From assembly GCF_001945395.1 (NCBI RefSeq), contig NZ_MSXV01000025.1, positions 1 to 64,000 of the forward strand: DNA of 64,000 bases. Reading direction: 5' to 3'. Position numbers and translations under genes: made by a program. The notes beneath the pieces were generated by a model. That model made no database searches. It saw nothing but the letters and a program-made list of their open reading frames with translations, and was not told the DNA's origin. This document shows, piece by piece, positions 44,563-53,645 of the stretch. The DNA comes from Pseudomonas sp. PA15(2017) (GTDB lineage Bacteria; Pseudomonadota; Gammaproteobacteria; Pseudomonadales; Pseudomonadaceae). Each line of letters opens with the position of its first letter. The first letter of the stretch is position 1.

Positions 44563-45120
44563 TCACTCGTCACGGCCATCCATCATGGTGCGCTTGAGCA
44601 TCACGTAGACCGCCCCTGTACCGCCGTGCTTGGCCACGCAGGAAGCGAAGCCCAGTACCTGCGGATGCTGGCGTAGCCAGGTGTTCACGTGGCTCTTGAT
44701 CATCGGCTTGCGGCCATCGGTGCGTACCGCCTTGCCGTGGGTGACCCGCACGCAGCGAATCTCCAGCTTGGTGGCTTCGGCGAGAAACTCCCAGAGGGTA
44801 TCGCGGGCTTTCTCGACGCTCATGCCGTGCAGGTCGAGGCTGCCGTCGAAGGGAATCTGGCCGAGCTTGAGCTTGCGCATCTGGCCGTCCTGCACGCCGT
44901 TGCCCGCCCAGAAGAGGGCGTCTTCTGCGCCGACGTCGATGACGAACTGATCGGACAGGCCATCGACCTTGATGGTGTCGGTACGCTGCGTGGCTGCCTG
45001 GCGCAAGGTGGCCAGGCGCGCCCGATCGCTCTTTGGCTTACCGGTGTCGGCACGATCATGTCTGATCGGCTTCACGCCTTGCAGCTGGGCTTTGAACAGG
45101 GAAAGGTCGTCGTCTTGCAT
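44563..45120 (-). CDS. Smr-domain protein
   Basis: A 185-aa protein with a C-terminal Smr domain: LDLHGMSVEKARDTLWEFLAE (about 97-117), CVRVTHGKAVRTDG, VNTWLRQHPQVLGFASCVAKH, and GGTGAVYVMLKR. Such stand-alone Smr proteins resemble SmrB, which nicks mRNA at collided ribosomes. The usual HGxG loop reads THGKAV here. The N-terminal about 90 residues are charged, as in ribosome-binding relatives. Close to prmB (ribosomal protein L3 methyltransferase), as smrB is in E. coli, although two genes intervene. Confidence 0.85.
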   Translation of the reverse strand: MQDDDLSLFKAQLQGVKPIRHDRADTGKPKSDRARLATLRQAATQRTDTIKVDGLSDQFVIDVGAEDALFWAGNGVQDGQMRKLKLGQIPFDGSLDLHGMSVEKARDTLWEFLAEATKLEIRCVRVTHGKAVRTDGRKPMIKSHVNTWLRQHPQVLGFASCVAKHGGTGAVYVMLKRTMMDGRDE

Positions 45121-45166
45121 GGGGCCTCCGCACGGGCGCCCAGTTTAACAAGCAGCGCAGGGCGGG

Positions 45167-45487
45167 TCAGTCGCGTTTCTTCATCAGGTGCGGAGACATA
45201 GACAGGTCGGCCTTGCGCTGACGCATGCGCCGGCGCGATTTGCGCCAACCCACCACGCCGCCCCAGAACAGCAACAACCCGAGCACCAGCAGCACGCTGG
45301 CGTCGGTGGTCGAGTCATTGAAGTTGCCCAGTGCCGGCGGGCGGCCCAGCAGGGTCGATGCGCCCGCCATCAGCAGCAGAATGCCGAATACCGCGAACAG
45401 TGCCGTCAGCGCCGCGGCAAAACGCAACCGCCAGCTGAACGAGCGTCTTGGGCGAAGGCTGGTACTGAAACCGTCTGTTTGCTTCAT
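45167..45487 (-). CDS. Small two-helix membrane protein of unknown function
   Basis: A 106-aa protein with two membrane helices (about 22-45, FAAALTALFAVFGILLLMAG; and about 65-82, LLVLGLLLFWGGVVGW) and basic ends (RKSRRRMRQRKAD). No enzymatic motif. It starts 46 bases before the Smr-protein gene on the same strand, so the two may be cotranscribed. Function unknown. Confidence 0.7.
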   Translation of the reverse strand: MKQTDGFSTSLRPRRSFSWRLRFAAALTALFAVFGILLLMAGASTLLGRPPALGNFNDSTTDASVLLVLGLLLFWGGVVGWRKSRRRMRQRKADLSMSPHLMKKRD

Positions 45488-45564
45488 GCGCTGATTCCTT
45501 GAAGGATCCTCTCGCTATGACTGGCAGTGTAGTAGCGGGTTCAACCGATGAGGCGCGCACAAGC

Positions 45565-46164
45565 TCAAAGTAGCGCGTTGGCGTCCGGCACCCAGGCGGC
45601 GAAGTTGTCGGCCAGGGCGATCATTTCCACGCGGTGCATGTCGGCGGCACTGATCACCTTGCCATCAGGCGTTGGCAGGTCGCGGGTGGCGCAGGCGGCG
45701 TCGACCACGGTACAGCGGTAGCCGTAGTCCTTGGTGGCGCGGATGGTGGTGCTGATGCTCGAGTGAGTCATGAAACCGCAGACGATCAGGTCCAGGTGGC
45801 CGAGGGACTGCAGCTTCTCGTGCAGTTCGGTGCCGGAAAAGGCATTCGGCATGCGCTTCTCGACGACGATTTCACCGGGCAGCGGCGCCACTTCCGGCAG
45901 GTGATCGCCACGCGGGCCGCGTGGGTCGAGGAGACCACCGGGAATGCCCAGGTGCTTGATGTGTACGATGGCGCCGCCCTGGGCACGCACCGCGTCGAGC
46001 AACTTGGCGATCTCCACCAGCGCGGCATCGAGGCCGGGCAGTTGCACCACGCCGCTGCGGTACTCTTCCTGGGCATCGATGACCAGCAGGGTCGCATTGC
46101 TCAGGCTGGCGGGGGCATGGCCACGGCCGGTGAGCTGATAGAACGTTTGCGGGTGGGACGACAT
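45565..46164 (-). CDS. Isochorismatase-like hydrolase lacking the catalytic cysteine
   Basis: A 199-aa protein of the isochorismatase-like cysteine hydrolase superfamily. The Asp (LLVIDAQEEY) and Lys (EIVVEKRMPNAF) of the triad are present, as is the cis-peptide region LIVCGFMTHSSISTTIRA. Where nicotinamidase-type enzymes have Cys in THxC, this protein has Ser-Ser. True isochorismatases lack the Cys too, but no siderophore or phenazine genes adjoin. So hydrolysis of an enol ether or a non-Cys mechanism is possible. Its start is divergent from prmB. Confidence 0.85.
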   Translation of the reverse strand: MSSHPQTFYQLTGRGHAPASLSNATLLVIDAQEEYRSGVVQLPGLDAALVEIAKLLDAVRAQGGAIVHIKHLGIPGGLLDPRGPRGDHLPEVAPLPGEIVVEKRMPNAFSGTELHEKLQSLGHLDLIVCGFMTHSSISTTIRATKDYGYRCTVVDAACATRDLPTPDGKVISAADMHRVEMIALADNFAAWVPDANALL

Positions 46165-46379
46165 GTACGACTCCTTGCTGGCGCGGTTAACGGTGCATAT
46201 TGTCCGCCTCTATGACGCCGCTGTGAACCTCTCTGTTGGTTGTATTGCTGCGTTGCAGCGCAGCGGTGCCAGGAGAATCGTTTCAGCTCACTGGCGCAGC
46301 GACACGACAATCTCCCTCCGGTGCGCTGGAATGCCGGTGCCGGCCTGCTAGACTTATGCCTTTTACCCGGAGCCCTGTC

Positions 46380-47306
46380 GTGACCGATGCCCGCCCAGCC
46401 CTGAATACCCGCCTGCGCACCCTGCGTGACTACATTCGTTGGGCGGTGAGCCGTTTTCAGGCCGAAGAGCTGTTCTTCGGGCACGGCACCGACAACGCCT
46501 GGGACGAAGCCCGGCAACTGGTGCTCGGCGCGCTGCACCTGCCCTGGGAAATCGCCGACGGCTATCTCGATTGTCGCCTGGAAGACGAAGAACACCTGCA
46601 TCTGCAAAGCCTGCTCAAGCGCCGTATCGAAGATCGCGTGCCCACCGCCTACCTGCTGGGCGAAGCCTGGTTCTGCGGTTTGCCATTCATCGTCGACGAG
46701 CGGGTGCTGGTGCCACGCTCACCGATCGGCGAGTTGATCGAGCAGCGTTTCAGTCCCTGGCTGGCCGGCGAGCCCGCGCGGATTCTCGATCTGTGCACCG
46801 GCTCGGGCTGCATCGGCATCGCCTGCGCCTACGAATTCCTCGACGCCGAAGTGGTGCTTGGTGACCTGTCCTTCGAGGCGCTGGAAGTGGCCAATCGCAA
46901 TATCGAGCGTCATGGTCTCGAGGAGCGCGTCTACACCGTGCAAGGCGACGGCTTCGCCGGCCTGCCGGGGCAGCGCTTCGACCTGATCGTCTCCAACCCG
47001 CCGTATGTGGATGCCGAGGATTTCGCCGATATGCCGGCCGAGTATCAGCACGAGCCGGAAATGGGTCTGGCCTGTGGTGATGATGGCCTGGACCTTGTGC
47101 GTCGGATGCTCGCCGAAGCGGCCGATCACCTGACCGAGAAAGGCTTGCTGATCGTCGAGGTGGGCAACAGCCAGGTGCACGTCGAAGCACTGTACCCGGA
47201 AGTGGATTTCGCCTGGCTGGACTTCGCCCGCGGTGGCCACGGCGTGTTCATGCTCTCGGCCGAGCAGTGCCGTGAGCACCAGGCGCTGTTTCGCGAGCGC
47301 TGCTGA
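46380..47306 (+). CDS. prmB: Ribosomal protein L3 N5-glutamine methyltransferase
   Basis: PrmB (308 aa) methylates a glutamine of ribosomal protein L3. N-terminal helical domain ([20 protein letters not shown]), SAM motif [16 protein letters not shown], acidic motif [13 protein letters not shown], and NPPY catalytic motif ([15 protein letters not shown]) are complete. A GTG start with cccggag upstream gives the normal length; in-frame ATGs at 46236 and 46356 lack a site. PrmB differs from HemK/PrmC by [10 protein letters not shown] and the N-terminal region. It follows a divergent hydrolase. Confidence 0.94.
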   Translation: MTDARPALNTRLRTLRDYIRWAVSRFQAEELFFGHGTDNAWDEARQLVLGALHLPWEIADGYLDCRLEDEEHLHLQSLLKRRIEDRVPTAYLLGEAWFCGLPFIVDERVLVPRSPIGELIEQRFSPWLAGEPARILDLCTGSGCIGIACAYEFLDAEVVLGDLSFEALEVANRNIERHGLEERVYTVQGDGFAGLPGQRFDLIVSNPPYVDAEDFADMPAEYQHEPEMGLACGDDGLDLVRRMLAEAADHLTEKGLLIVEVGNSQVHVEALYPEVDFAWLDFARGGHGVFMLSAEQCREHQALFRERC

Positions 47307-47388
47307 GGCGAATCTTCTTGATCGGCCAGCTAACAAAAGTCGCCTGACCGGCCGCTACGTGGCGGGAGCGGACATCGGCGGGGTATTT

Positions 47389-47439
47389 GTGGGAACGGGC
47401 CATGCCCGCGAAAAATCACGGGCATGGCCCGTTCCCACA
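47389..47439. repeat. REP-like palindrome (E4)
   Basis: Arms TGTGGGAACGGGCCATGCCCG and CGGGCATGGCCCGTTCCCACA are near-perfect inverted copies with a loop of about 9 bases. It lies between convergent prmB and cobF. Flanking gtaaagcaacgatatccgctt matches the E1 flank, so a longer part of the repeat was probably once present. Confidence 0.75.
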
Positions 47440-47517
47440 AGTAAAGCAACGATATCCGCTTCTGCCTCGAACAGCCAAGCGACAGGCTGCAGACGGTCGA
47501 TATCCTCGAGTCCGCGA

Positions 47518-48282
47518 TCAGGCCTCGCGCCCGCCACGGCGCAGCAGATAACTGTCCATGATCCAGCCGTTGGCCTCACGCGCGGCCGCGCGGGTCGTGG
47601 CGATCTGCTCGGCCACTTCGGCCAGCCTGCCGGCGATCAGGATCTCGTCCGGCGTGCCGACGTAGGCGCCCCAGTAGATGTGCAGGTCTTCGTCGATCAC
47701 CTGGCGATAGCTGTCCTGGGCGTCGAGCATCACCACCACGCTGTCCACGCCCTTCGGCCAGCCCTCGCGTAGGCGACGCCCAGTGGTGATCTGCACGGCG
47801 CGGCCGATCTGGTTGAGGGGAATGCGGTGGCGTGCGGTGAGGGCCTGTACGCTGGTGATGCCGGGGATCACTTCGTAGGCGAGGGGCCGGCCGCCAGCGA
47901 TAACGCCATCGAGAATGCGGATGGTACTGTCGTACAGCGACGGATCGCCCCAGACCAGAAAGGCGCCGGTTTCGCCCTCTTGCAGCTGGCCGAGCAATTG
48001 CTCGAACACCGCCTGCTTGTTGCGGTTGAGGCTGTCGATGCTGGCGTCGTAGTTCGCCACGTCACGCTCGCGCTCCGGGTTGGTGGCCTCCAGCACGCGG
48101 TACTGGCGGCCCGGCGCGATATAGCGATCGAGGATCAGGCGGCGCAGGGCGATCAGCTTATCCTTGGCCTCGCCCTTGTCGAGGATGAAGAACACGTCGG
48201 CGCGGTTGAGGGCGTTGATCGCCTGGGTGGTGAGGTAATCGGGGTCACCGGCGCCGATACCGATGATCAGGATGTTGTTCAT
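47518..48282 (-). CDS. cobF: Precorrin-6A synthase (deacetylating) CobF
   Basis: CobF (254 aa) transfers the C1 methyl group and removes acetate in aerobic cobalamin synthesis. It has the SAM-dependent tetrapyrrole methylase fold: ILIIGIGAGDPDYLTTQAIN (start), FLVWGDPSLYDSTIRIL (GDP motif), and EVIPGITSVQALTARHRIPL. It matches CobF by length and by GAGDPDYLT with LNRADVFFI. No other cob gene is in the window, so it is separated from the rest of its pathway. No B12 riboswitch was seen upstream. Confidence 0.93.
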   Translation of the reverse strand: MNNILIIGIGAGDPDYLTTQAINALNRADVFFILDKGEAKDKLIALRRLILDRYIAPGRQYRVLEATNPERERDVANYDASIDSLNRNKQAVFEQLLGQLQEGETGAFLVWGDPSLYDSTIRILDGVIAGGRPLAYEVIPGITSVQALTARHRIPLNQIGRAVQITTGRRLREGWPKGVDSVVVMLDAQDSYRQVIDEDLHIYWGAYVGTPDEILIAGRLAEVAEQIATTRAAAREANGWIMDSYLLRRGGREA

Positions 48283-48382
48283 GCTGCGTGTCTCGTACTT
48301 GCGATGGCGCGCAGCATATCAGGTGCAAGCCGTTGTCTGCCGCGAAGGGCAGGGTTGCGCAATCTCCTACGGGAACAGTGCT

Positions 48383-48436
48383 TGTGGGAGGGCGCCATGC
48401 GCCCGAAAAGCTTCGCGGGCATGGCCCGCTCCCACA
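48383..48436. repeat. REP-like palindrome (E5)
   Basis: tgtgggagggcgccatgcgc ... gcgggcatggcccgctcccaca, an imperfect palindrome of the same type as E4, lies between cobF and the glucosylglycerol gene. Confidence 0.7.
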
Positions 48437-48452
48437 GATATATTGCCTTGGC

Positions 48453-50714
48453 TCAGCCCGCAGCCAGCTTCAGCACCGTCTCGGCTTCCGGCTCGACCAC
48501 GCCAGCCAGGAACTCGTCACCCCAGCGACGGATGTCGTTGTAGCTGACGATATCGAACAGCTCGCGCAGCCGGGCACGGGCTTCGGCCTTGGGCATGTTC
48601 AGCGCCAGGTAGCAGGTTTGCGCCAGGTCGGCGGTGTCATGGGGGTTGGTCAGCAGCGCGCCCTTGAGCTCGGCGGCGGCGCCGGCGAACTCCGACAGCG
48701 CCAGCACGCCCTGGCCGTTGGTCAGCCCCTGGGTGGCGATGAATTCCTTGGCTACCAGGTTGAGGCCGTCGCGCAGCGGGGTGATCCACATCACGTCGGC
48801 CATGGCGTACCAGGCCACCACCTCATCGAACGGGAAGCTGCGGAAGAAGAACTGCACGGGCGTCCAGCCGACCCGGGCGAAGCGGCCGTTGATGCGCCCC
48901 ACCGCCTGTTCGATCTGCGACTGCAGTTCGTCGTAGATGGTCATCTCGCGCGCTGCCGGTACGCAGATGCTGACCAGGGTGATTTTCTTGTGCAGCTCCG
49001 GGTTGTCGGCCAGCAGGCGCTCGTAGGCCTGCAGTTTCTCCAGGATGCCCTTGGTGTAATCCAGGCGTTCGACCGACAGAATCAGCTTGATGCCGCTCAG
49101 CTCCTCGCGCAGGTTGGCCATCTGCTCGCGGGTCTTGTCCTGGGCCAGGGCGTTGCGCACGCGATCGATATCCAGGCCGACCGGATGGGCGCCGAGCTTG
49201 ACCACGCGGCTGCCGGTATCTACCGCGGTGGTCATGCGCTCCAAACCAACGGCGCAGCCGTAAGTGACGAAGCGCGGCGCGCAGTTCTGCCGGCTGACGG
49301 TCTGCAGCGGTGTGACGCCACGGGCCACGTCGACGAAATTCTCCACCTGACGCGGGATATGAAAGCCGATGTAGTCGCACTGCAGCAGGCTGCCGATGAT
49401 CTGCCGGCGCCACGGCAGCACGTTGAACACGTCGGCCGACGGAAAGTAGGTGTGGTGAAAGAAGGCGATGCGCAGGTCCGGGCGCAGCTCGCGCAGGTAG
49501 CCTGGCACCATCCACAGGTTGTAATCGTGCAGCCACACTACGGCGCCTTCCGCGGCTTCCTTGGCGGTGCGCTCGGCGAACGCGCGGTTGACCTTGAGAA
49601 ACACCTGCCAGTCGTCCTCGTCGAAGCGCGCGCGCTCCCAGAAGGTGTGCAGCGTCGGCCAGAACGCTTCCTTGGAGAAGCGCTTGTAGAAGATGTCGAC
49701 TTCCCGCTTGCTCAGCGCCACCCGGGCGGCAGTGAGCTTCGGATAGCGTTCGGCATCCACGGTGGTGTGGGTTTCGAACGGCTCGTCGGCGCCTTCGTCG
49801 ACGGCCCAGGCGACCCAGGAGCCTGGCCGCGAGTCGCCAAAGAAACTCATCAGGGTCGGGATGATGCCGTTGGGGGAAGTCGGGCGGCGACGCTGCACCT
49901 TGCCATCCGCGCCGCGATGTTCCTCGTAGGGCAGGCGGTGATAGACCATCACCAGCTCGGCGCGCCCCGGTTTGGTGGCAGTGCGTTTTTCGGCGGCGAT
50001 GCCATGCTCGCCAAGAAAACCGAAGTGTACGAAGGCCTGCAGAATGCCGCCGCAGCCCGAGCGGTCCGCATGCAGGATCCACGACTGATGCTCGGTGGCC
50101 TTGATCAGGTTGGGCTCGGACTCGCCCACGCAAACGCCCTTGTAGGTGCCGTCGAGCATGTTCAGGTCATTCAGGGTGTCGCCACAGGCCAGCACCTCGC
50201 CGTCGTCGAGCTCGAGCCAGTCGACCAGCGCCTTTAGGCTGGTGCCCTTGTTGACGCCTTTGGGCAGAAAGTCGAGGTAGCGATCCGCGGAATACAGCAG
50301 ATCGCAACCTAGCGTTTCTGCGGCCTGGGCCAGGGCCGGATTGGCGGCCTGTTCGGGCGTGCAGAAGTACGAGCAGCGGCGCGCCTGAGGCACGTCCTGG
50401 CGTTCCAGGCCGAAGCCTTCCAGTGCCTGGGCGACCTGGCTTTCGCCGGGCCAATGGGCGTCGACCTGGCCCTGTAGCTGCTGGATCGGTTGCAGGCTGT
50501 CGCCGTGCACGAAGGTAGCGCCGACGTCGGCGATGATGAAGTCCGGTTGCGGCAGAGTGGGGTCGGCCAGCAACGGTAGGACCGCTTCGAGGCTGCGCCC
50601 GGTGACGTAAGCCAGCTGGATTTCCGGGTGGGCGGCGATGGTCTGGTAGAGGCTCAGGCGGTCCTCGGGATCACCGGCCAGAAAGGTTCCATCGAGATCG
50701 GTAGCAAGTAGCAT
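48453..50714 (-). CDS. ggpPS: Bifunctional glucosylglycerol-phosphate synthase/phosphatase
   Basis: A 753-aa fusion. Residues 1-250 are a HAD phosphatase (LLATDLDGTFLAGDPEDRL nucleophile DLD, VLACGDTLNDLNML acidic motif, KGTSLKALVDW Lys). Residues 255-753 are a GT20 glycosyltransferase like trehalose-phosphate synthase (VVWLHDYNLWMVPGYLRELR, FFHHTYFPSADVFN, GCAVGLERMTT region, LSVERLDYTKGILEKLQAYE, TPLRDGLNLVAKEF). The combination fits GgpPS described in Pseudomonas, which makes the compatible solute glucosylglycerol from ADP-glucose and glycerol 3-phosphate and dephosphorylates it. ATG at 50714 starts at MLLATDLDG; an upstream extension is shadow. Likely salt-induced. Confidence 0.85.
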   Translation of the reverse strand: MLLATDLDGTFLAGDPEDRLSLYQTIAAHPEIQLAYVTGRSLEAVLPLLADPTLPQPDFIIADVGATFVHGDSLQPIQQLQGQVDAHWPGESQVAQALEGFGLERQDVPQARRCSYFCTPEQAANPALAQAAETLGCDLLYSADRYLDFLPKGVNKGTSLKALVDWLELDDGEVLACGDTLNDLNMLDGTYKGVCVGESEPNLIKATEHQSWILHADRSGCGGILQAFVHFGFLGEHGIAAEKRTATKPGRAELVMVYHRLPYEEHRGADGKVQRRRPTSPNGIIPTLMSFFGDSRPGSWVAWAVDEGADEPFETHTTVDAERYPKLTAARVALSKREVDIFYKRFSKEAFWPTLHTFWERARFDEDDWQVFLKVNRAFAERTAKEAAEGAVVWLHDYNLWMVPGYLRELRPDLRIAFFHHTYFPSADVFNVLPWRRQIIGSLLQCDYIGFHIPRQVENFVDVARGVTPLQTVSRQNCAPRFVTYGCAVGLERMTTAVDTGSRVVKLGAHPVGLDIDRVRNALAQDKTREQMANLREELSGIKLILSVERLDYTKGILEKLQAYERLLADNPELHKKITLVSICVPAAREMTIYDELQSQIEQAVGRINGRFARVGWTPVQFFFRSFPFDEVVAWYAMADVMWITPLRDGLNLVAKEFIATQGLTNGQGVLALSEFAGAAAELKGALLTNPHDTADLAQTCYLALNMPKAEARARLRELFDIVSYNDIRRWGDEFLAGVVEPEAETVLKLAAG

Positions 50715-50802
50715 GGGCTGTCTCCCTGTCAAAACGCCGGCATCGACCGGCGAGCAAAGCGGGCACCTTGGTGGCGCCTCTGTTATGTAGGCGAGCGTGT
50801 GC

Positions 50803-52092
50803 CTACGACGAAGTGGTAACGGGCTCCCGCTCGTCACCGGTTTGATCGTTGTCCGAATCGATGTCATCCGCAGACGGCGGGGCATCTGGCATGAGCTCCA
50901 GCACGGTGTGGCTGGTGCGCAGCATCGGCACGAAGTGCGCCTGTTCACCGGCGACCAGGTCGCTGACGTGACGCAGACGATAGAAGGTGTAGGCCGCCAA
51001 CAAACCCAGGGTGGCGGCGAAGTACAGCGGCAACGCCGCCGCCCCGCTGTATTGCATGAGCAGGCCGGCGAGCAGCGGGCCGCATACCGAGCCGATGCCG
51101 TTGACCATCAGCAGGCTGCTGGAGCCGGAGAGGATTTCGTCGCTGTGCAGCTGGTCGATCAGCTGCGCCACGGCGATGGGGTAGATGGCGAACGACAGCC
51201 CGCCGAACAGGAACATCAATCCCAGCAACGGACGGCCAGCGGGCAGCAGGCTCATTACTAGGGCGACGATGACCGCCGCGCTGACCACCCAGAACAGCAC
51301 CCAGCGCCGGTCATGGGTATCGGAAAAACGCCCGATTGGCCATTGCAGCAGCGCGCCACCGAGAATGGTCGCGCTCATCATCAGGCCGACCCCGGCAGCG
51401 TCGAAGCCGTTGAGGCTGGCGTACACCGGCGCCATACCCCAGAACGCACCCAATGCCAGGCCGGAAAGGCCGGCCGCGGCGATCGACAGCGGCGCGATGC
51501 CGACGATGGCGCGCAGGTTGGTGTGCAAGGTATCGGGCACGTTCGGCTGCGCCTGGCGGGTCAGCGTGATGGGCATCAGCGCCGCGCTGATCAGCATCGC
51601 TGCCAGGGCGAACAGCAGGAAATCGGTCGGCTCGGCAAGGTTCAGCAGTTGCTGGGCGGCCGCCAGGGCGCCGAGGTTGACCGCCATGTACACGGCGAAC
51701 ATCTGCCCGCGTTTGTCGTTGGGCACCTGGGCGTTTAGCCAGCTTTCGATGACCATGTACAGGCTGACCAACGCCAGGCCGTAGAGCACCCGCAAGCCGA
51801 GCCATACCCAGGGGGCGACGATCAGCACATGGAGCAGGGCGGTAATGGCGGCCAGGGCGGCGCAGAACGAGAAGGCACGGATATGCCCAACGCGATGCAC
51901 AAGCGGAATCGCCAGCCAGGTGCCGAGCAGGAAACCGACGAAGTACCCGGACATGATCAGGCCGAGCATCCCGGTGGAGTAGCCTTCGGCGACGCCACGC
52001 AGAGTCAGTAGGGTGTTGAGCAGACCGTTGCCGAGGAGGAGTAACGCGACCCCACCCAGCAACGAGCTGATAGGGGCAATCAAGGACCACAT
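50803..52092 (-). CDS. MFS transporter (YcaD-like), second paralog
   Basis: A 429-aa 12-helix transporter of the same subfamily as the gene at 41350: GVALLLLGNGLLNTLLTLR, MSGYFVGFLLGTWLAIPLVH, GLRVLYGLALVSLYMVIESW. It too has an acidic C-terminal tail (PDAPPSADDIDSDNDQTGD). Start ATG 52092 (MWSLIAPISSLL); a TTG at 52101 is possible. Its stop lies 88 bases before ggpPS on the same strand, so it may be cotranscribed with the osmolyte gene and move glucosylglycerol or a precursor; that is inference. Confidence 0.87.
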   Translation of the reverse strand: MWSLIAPISSLLGGVALLLLGNGLLNTLLTLRGVAEGYSTGMLGLIMSGYFVGFLLGTWLAIPLVHRVGHIRAFSFCAALAAITALLHVLIVAPWVWLGLRVLYGLALVSLYMVIESWLNAQVPNDKRGQMFAVYMAVNLGALAAAQQLLNLAEPTDFLLFALAAMLISAALMPITLTRQAQPNVPDTLHTNLRAIVGIAPLSIAAAGLSGLALGAFWGMAPVYASLNGFDAAGVGLMMSATILGGALLQWPIGRFSDTHDRRWVLFWVVSAAVIVALVMSLLPAGRPLLGLMFLFGGLSFAIYPIAVAQLIDQLHSDEILSGSSSLLMVNGIGSVCGPLLAGLLMQYSGAAALPLYFAATLGLLAAYTFYRLRHVSDLVAGEQAHFVPMLRTSHTVLELMPDAPPSADDIDSDNDQTGDEREPVTTSS

Positions 52093-52283
52093 GGCGAACA
52101 ACCCTAGGGAACTATGCCGGTGATGGCAAGCAGGAAGCGCGCCAGTGATCTCTGAGGTTGTTCAGTATCTTCTTGATATTTAGGGTTTATTTTTACCGAC
52201 GAACGGTACCTCCATTTTTTGCAGCAGTGAAAGGCACCAGCTCGGTGCGCACGCGAGCGCGTTTTTCCCTTTTGCGGGGCATT

Positions 52284-52640
52284 TCACTTGCGCCCTTCGG
52301 CCGTCTCTGCCAGCTCGTCGGTACGTGCTGCCATGACGAAATCGTTGCGGTGCAGGCTCTTGATCGAGTGGCTCCACCAGGTGACGGTGACTTTGCCCCA
52401 TTCGGTGAGCAGCGACGGGTGATGGTTCTCCGTCTCGGCGATCTCGCCCACCGCATTGGTGAAGGTCAGCGCGTGTTTGAAAGTACGAAAGGCGTAGGCG
52501 CGCTCGAGCTGCATCACGCCATCGCGAACCTGGATGTTCCAGTCCGGGATTTCCTTGATCAGCTGCGCCAGTTCGGCCTCGCTGACTTTGGGCGCATCGG
52601 CGCTACAGGCTTCGCAAGTGGCTTTGGACAGTGCGGTCAT
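52284..52640 (-). CDS. phhB: Pterin-4a-carbinolamine dehydratase PhhB
   Basis: PhhB (118 aa) dehydrates the 4a-hydroxytetrahydropterin formed by phenylalanine hydroxylase, recycling the cofactor. Family residues are intact: [39 protein letters not shown] (His pair), and [23 protein letters not shown] at 52640 gives the same length as in P. aeruginosa. It is the second gene after phhA on the minus strand. Confidence 0.96.
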   Translation of the reverse strand: MTALSKATCEACSADAPKVSEAELAQLIKEIPDWNIQVRDGVMQLERAYAFRTFKHALTFTNAVGEIAETENHHPSLLTEWGKVTVTWWSHSIKSLHRNDFVMAARTDELAETAEGRK

Positions 52641-52684
52641 GGGGTTCCTCGAGTTCACAGGTGGTAGATGAGCATCTGACGGCA

Positions 52685-52707
52685 GCGCCCAACTTGGGCT
52701 TTTTTAA
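52685..52707 (+). terminator. Hairpin with T tract in the phhA-phhB gap (plus-strand orientation)
   Basis: GCCCA-act-TGGGC followed by TTTTTT on the plus strand. It points the wrong way to stop phhAB and no plus-strand gene precedes it. It may stop antisense transcripts or affect phhB mRNA. Confidence 0.4.
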
Positions 52708-52746
52708 CGCGGGAGCGCCGACGCGCAGCAGATCATGAGCAGGTTA

Positions 52747-53532
52747 TCAGGCCGCCTTGGGTGGAAATTTCGGTGCGTGCAAGCCGAGCACCATGGCCTG
52801 CTGCACCAGGCTCATGATGTCCTGCTGCGCCAGGGCGAACAGCCGTTGCAGGTCCGGCAGCACGAAGTACAGCGGTTGCAGAATGTCGATGCGATAGGGG
52901 GTGCGCATCGCCTCAACGGGATCGAACGGCTGGTGCTCGGGCTCGGCGGATAGACAATACACCGCCTCCCTGGGCGAGGAGAGAATGCCACCACCGTAAA
53001 TGCGTCGGCCGACGGGCGTGTCGACCAGGCCGAACTCGATGGTCATCCAGTACAGGCGCGCCAGGAATACCCGCTCCTGTGGGCTGGCAGCCAGCCCCAG
53101 GCGGCCGTAGGTATGGGTGAATTCGGCGAACCAGGGATCGGTCAGCAGCGGGCAGTGGCCAAAGATTTCGTGAAAGATGTCCGGCTCTTGCAGGTAATCC
53201 AGATCGGCTTCGGTGCGGATAAAGGTGGCCACCGGAAACTGTTTCTTGGCGAGCAGCTCGAAGAAGCGCTGAAAGGGAATCAGCGCCGGCACCTGGGCGA
53301 CCTGCCAGCCGGTGCTGGCCAGCAGCACGCGATTGATGTCCGGCAATTGCGGAATCCGGTCGCGGGGCAGAGCGAGCTTGTCGATACCGTCCAGGTACGC
53401 CTGGCAGGCGCGGGGTTCGATCACCTCGAGTTGGCGCTCGATGAGCGTCTGCCAGGTGTGATGCTCGACCTCGCTGTAGTTAATGAAGCCGTTCGCGTCA
53501 GGCTGCCTGGCAACGTACTGGCTGGCTTTCAT
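52747..53532 (-). CDS. phhA: Phenylalanine-4-hydroxylase PhhA
   Basis: PhhA (261 aa) uses iron and tetrahydropterin to turn phenylalanine into tyrosine. The iron ligands lie in DIFHEIFGHCPLLTDPWFAE (two His) and in the Glu of ARLYWMTIEFGLVDT. GGGILSSPREAVYCLS and FDPVEAMRTPYRIDILQPLY are also family features. ATG at 53532 (MKASQYVARQPDANG). phhB follows 106 bases downstream. No phhC aromatic aminotransferase is here. The regulator phhR is divergent upstream. Confidence 0.97.
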   Translation of the reverse strand: MKASQYVARQPDANGFINYSEVEHHTWQTLIERQLEVIEPRACQAYLDGIDKLALPRDRIPQLPDINRVLLASTGWQVAQVPALIPFQRFFELLAKKQFPVATFIRTEADLDYLQEPDIFHEIFGHCPLLTDPWFAEFTHTYGRLGLAASPQERVFLARLYWMTIEFGLVDTPVGRRIYGGGILSSPREAVYCLSAEPEHQPFDPVEAMRTPYRIDILQPLYFVLPDLQRLFALAQQDIMSLVQQAMVLGLHAPKFPPKAA

Positions 53533-53645
53533 CTTGGCGATCTCCCTGCACATCCGCTCTGGTCGCGGCTGGCCTGAGCATGCCCCAGGCCTGCGCGCCT
53601 TGCGCGGCTGCGCGCGACCGGTGCGGGCGGGTGGATGGCGGTTTT

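Noticed and set aside
48283..48452. Cobalamin riboswitch upstream of cobF
   Set aside because: No B12 box or conserved core seen; the gap is mostly a REP-like palindrome.
48288..50237. 649-residue plus-strand frame opposite the glucosylglycerol gene
   Set aside because: Antisense shadow of a complete GT20/HAD fusion; no motif or ribosome site.
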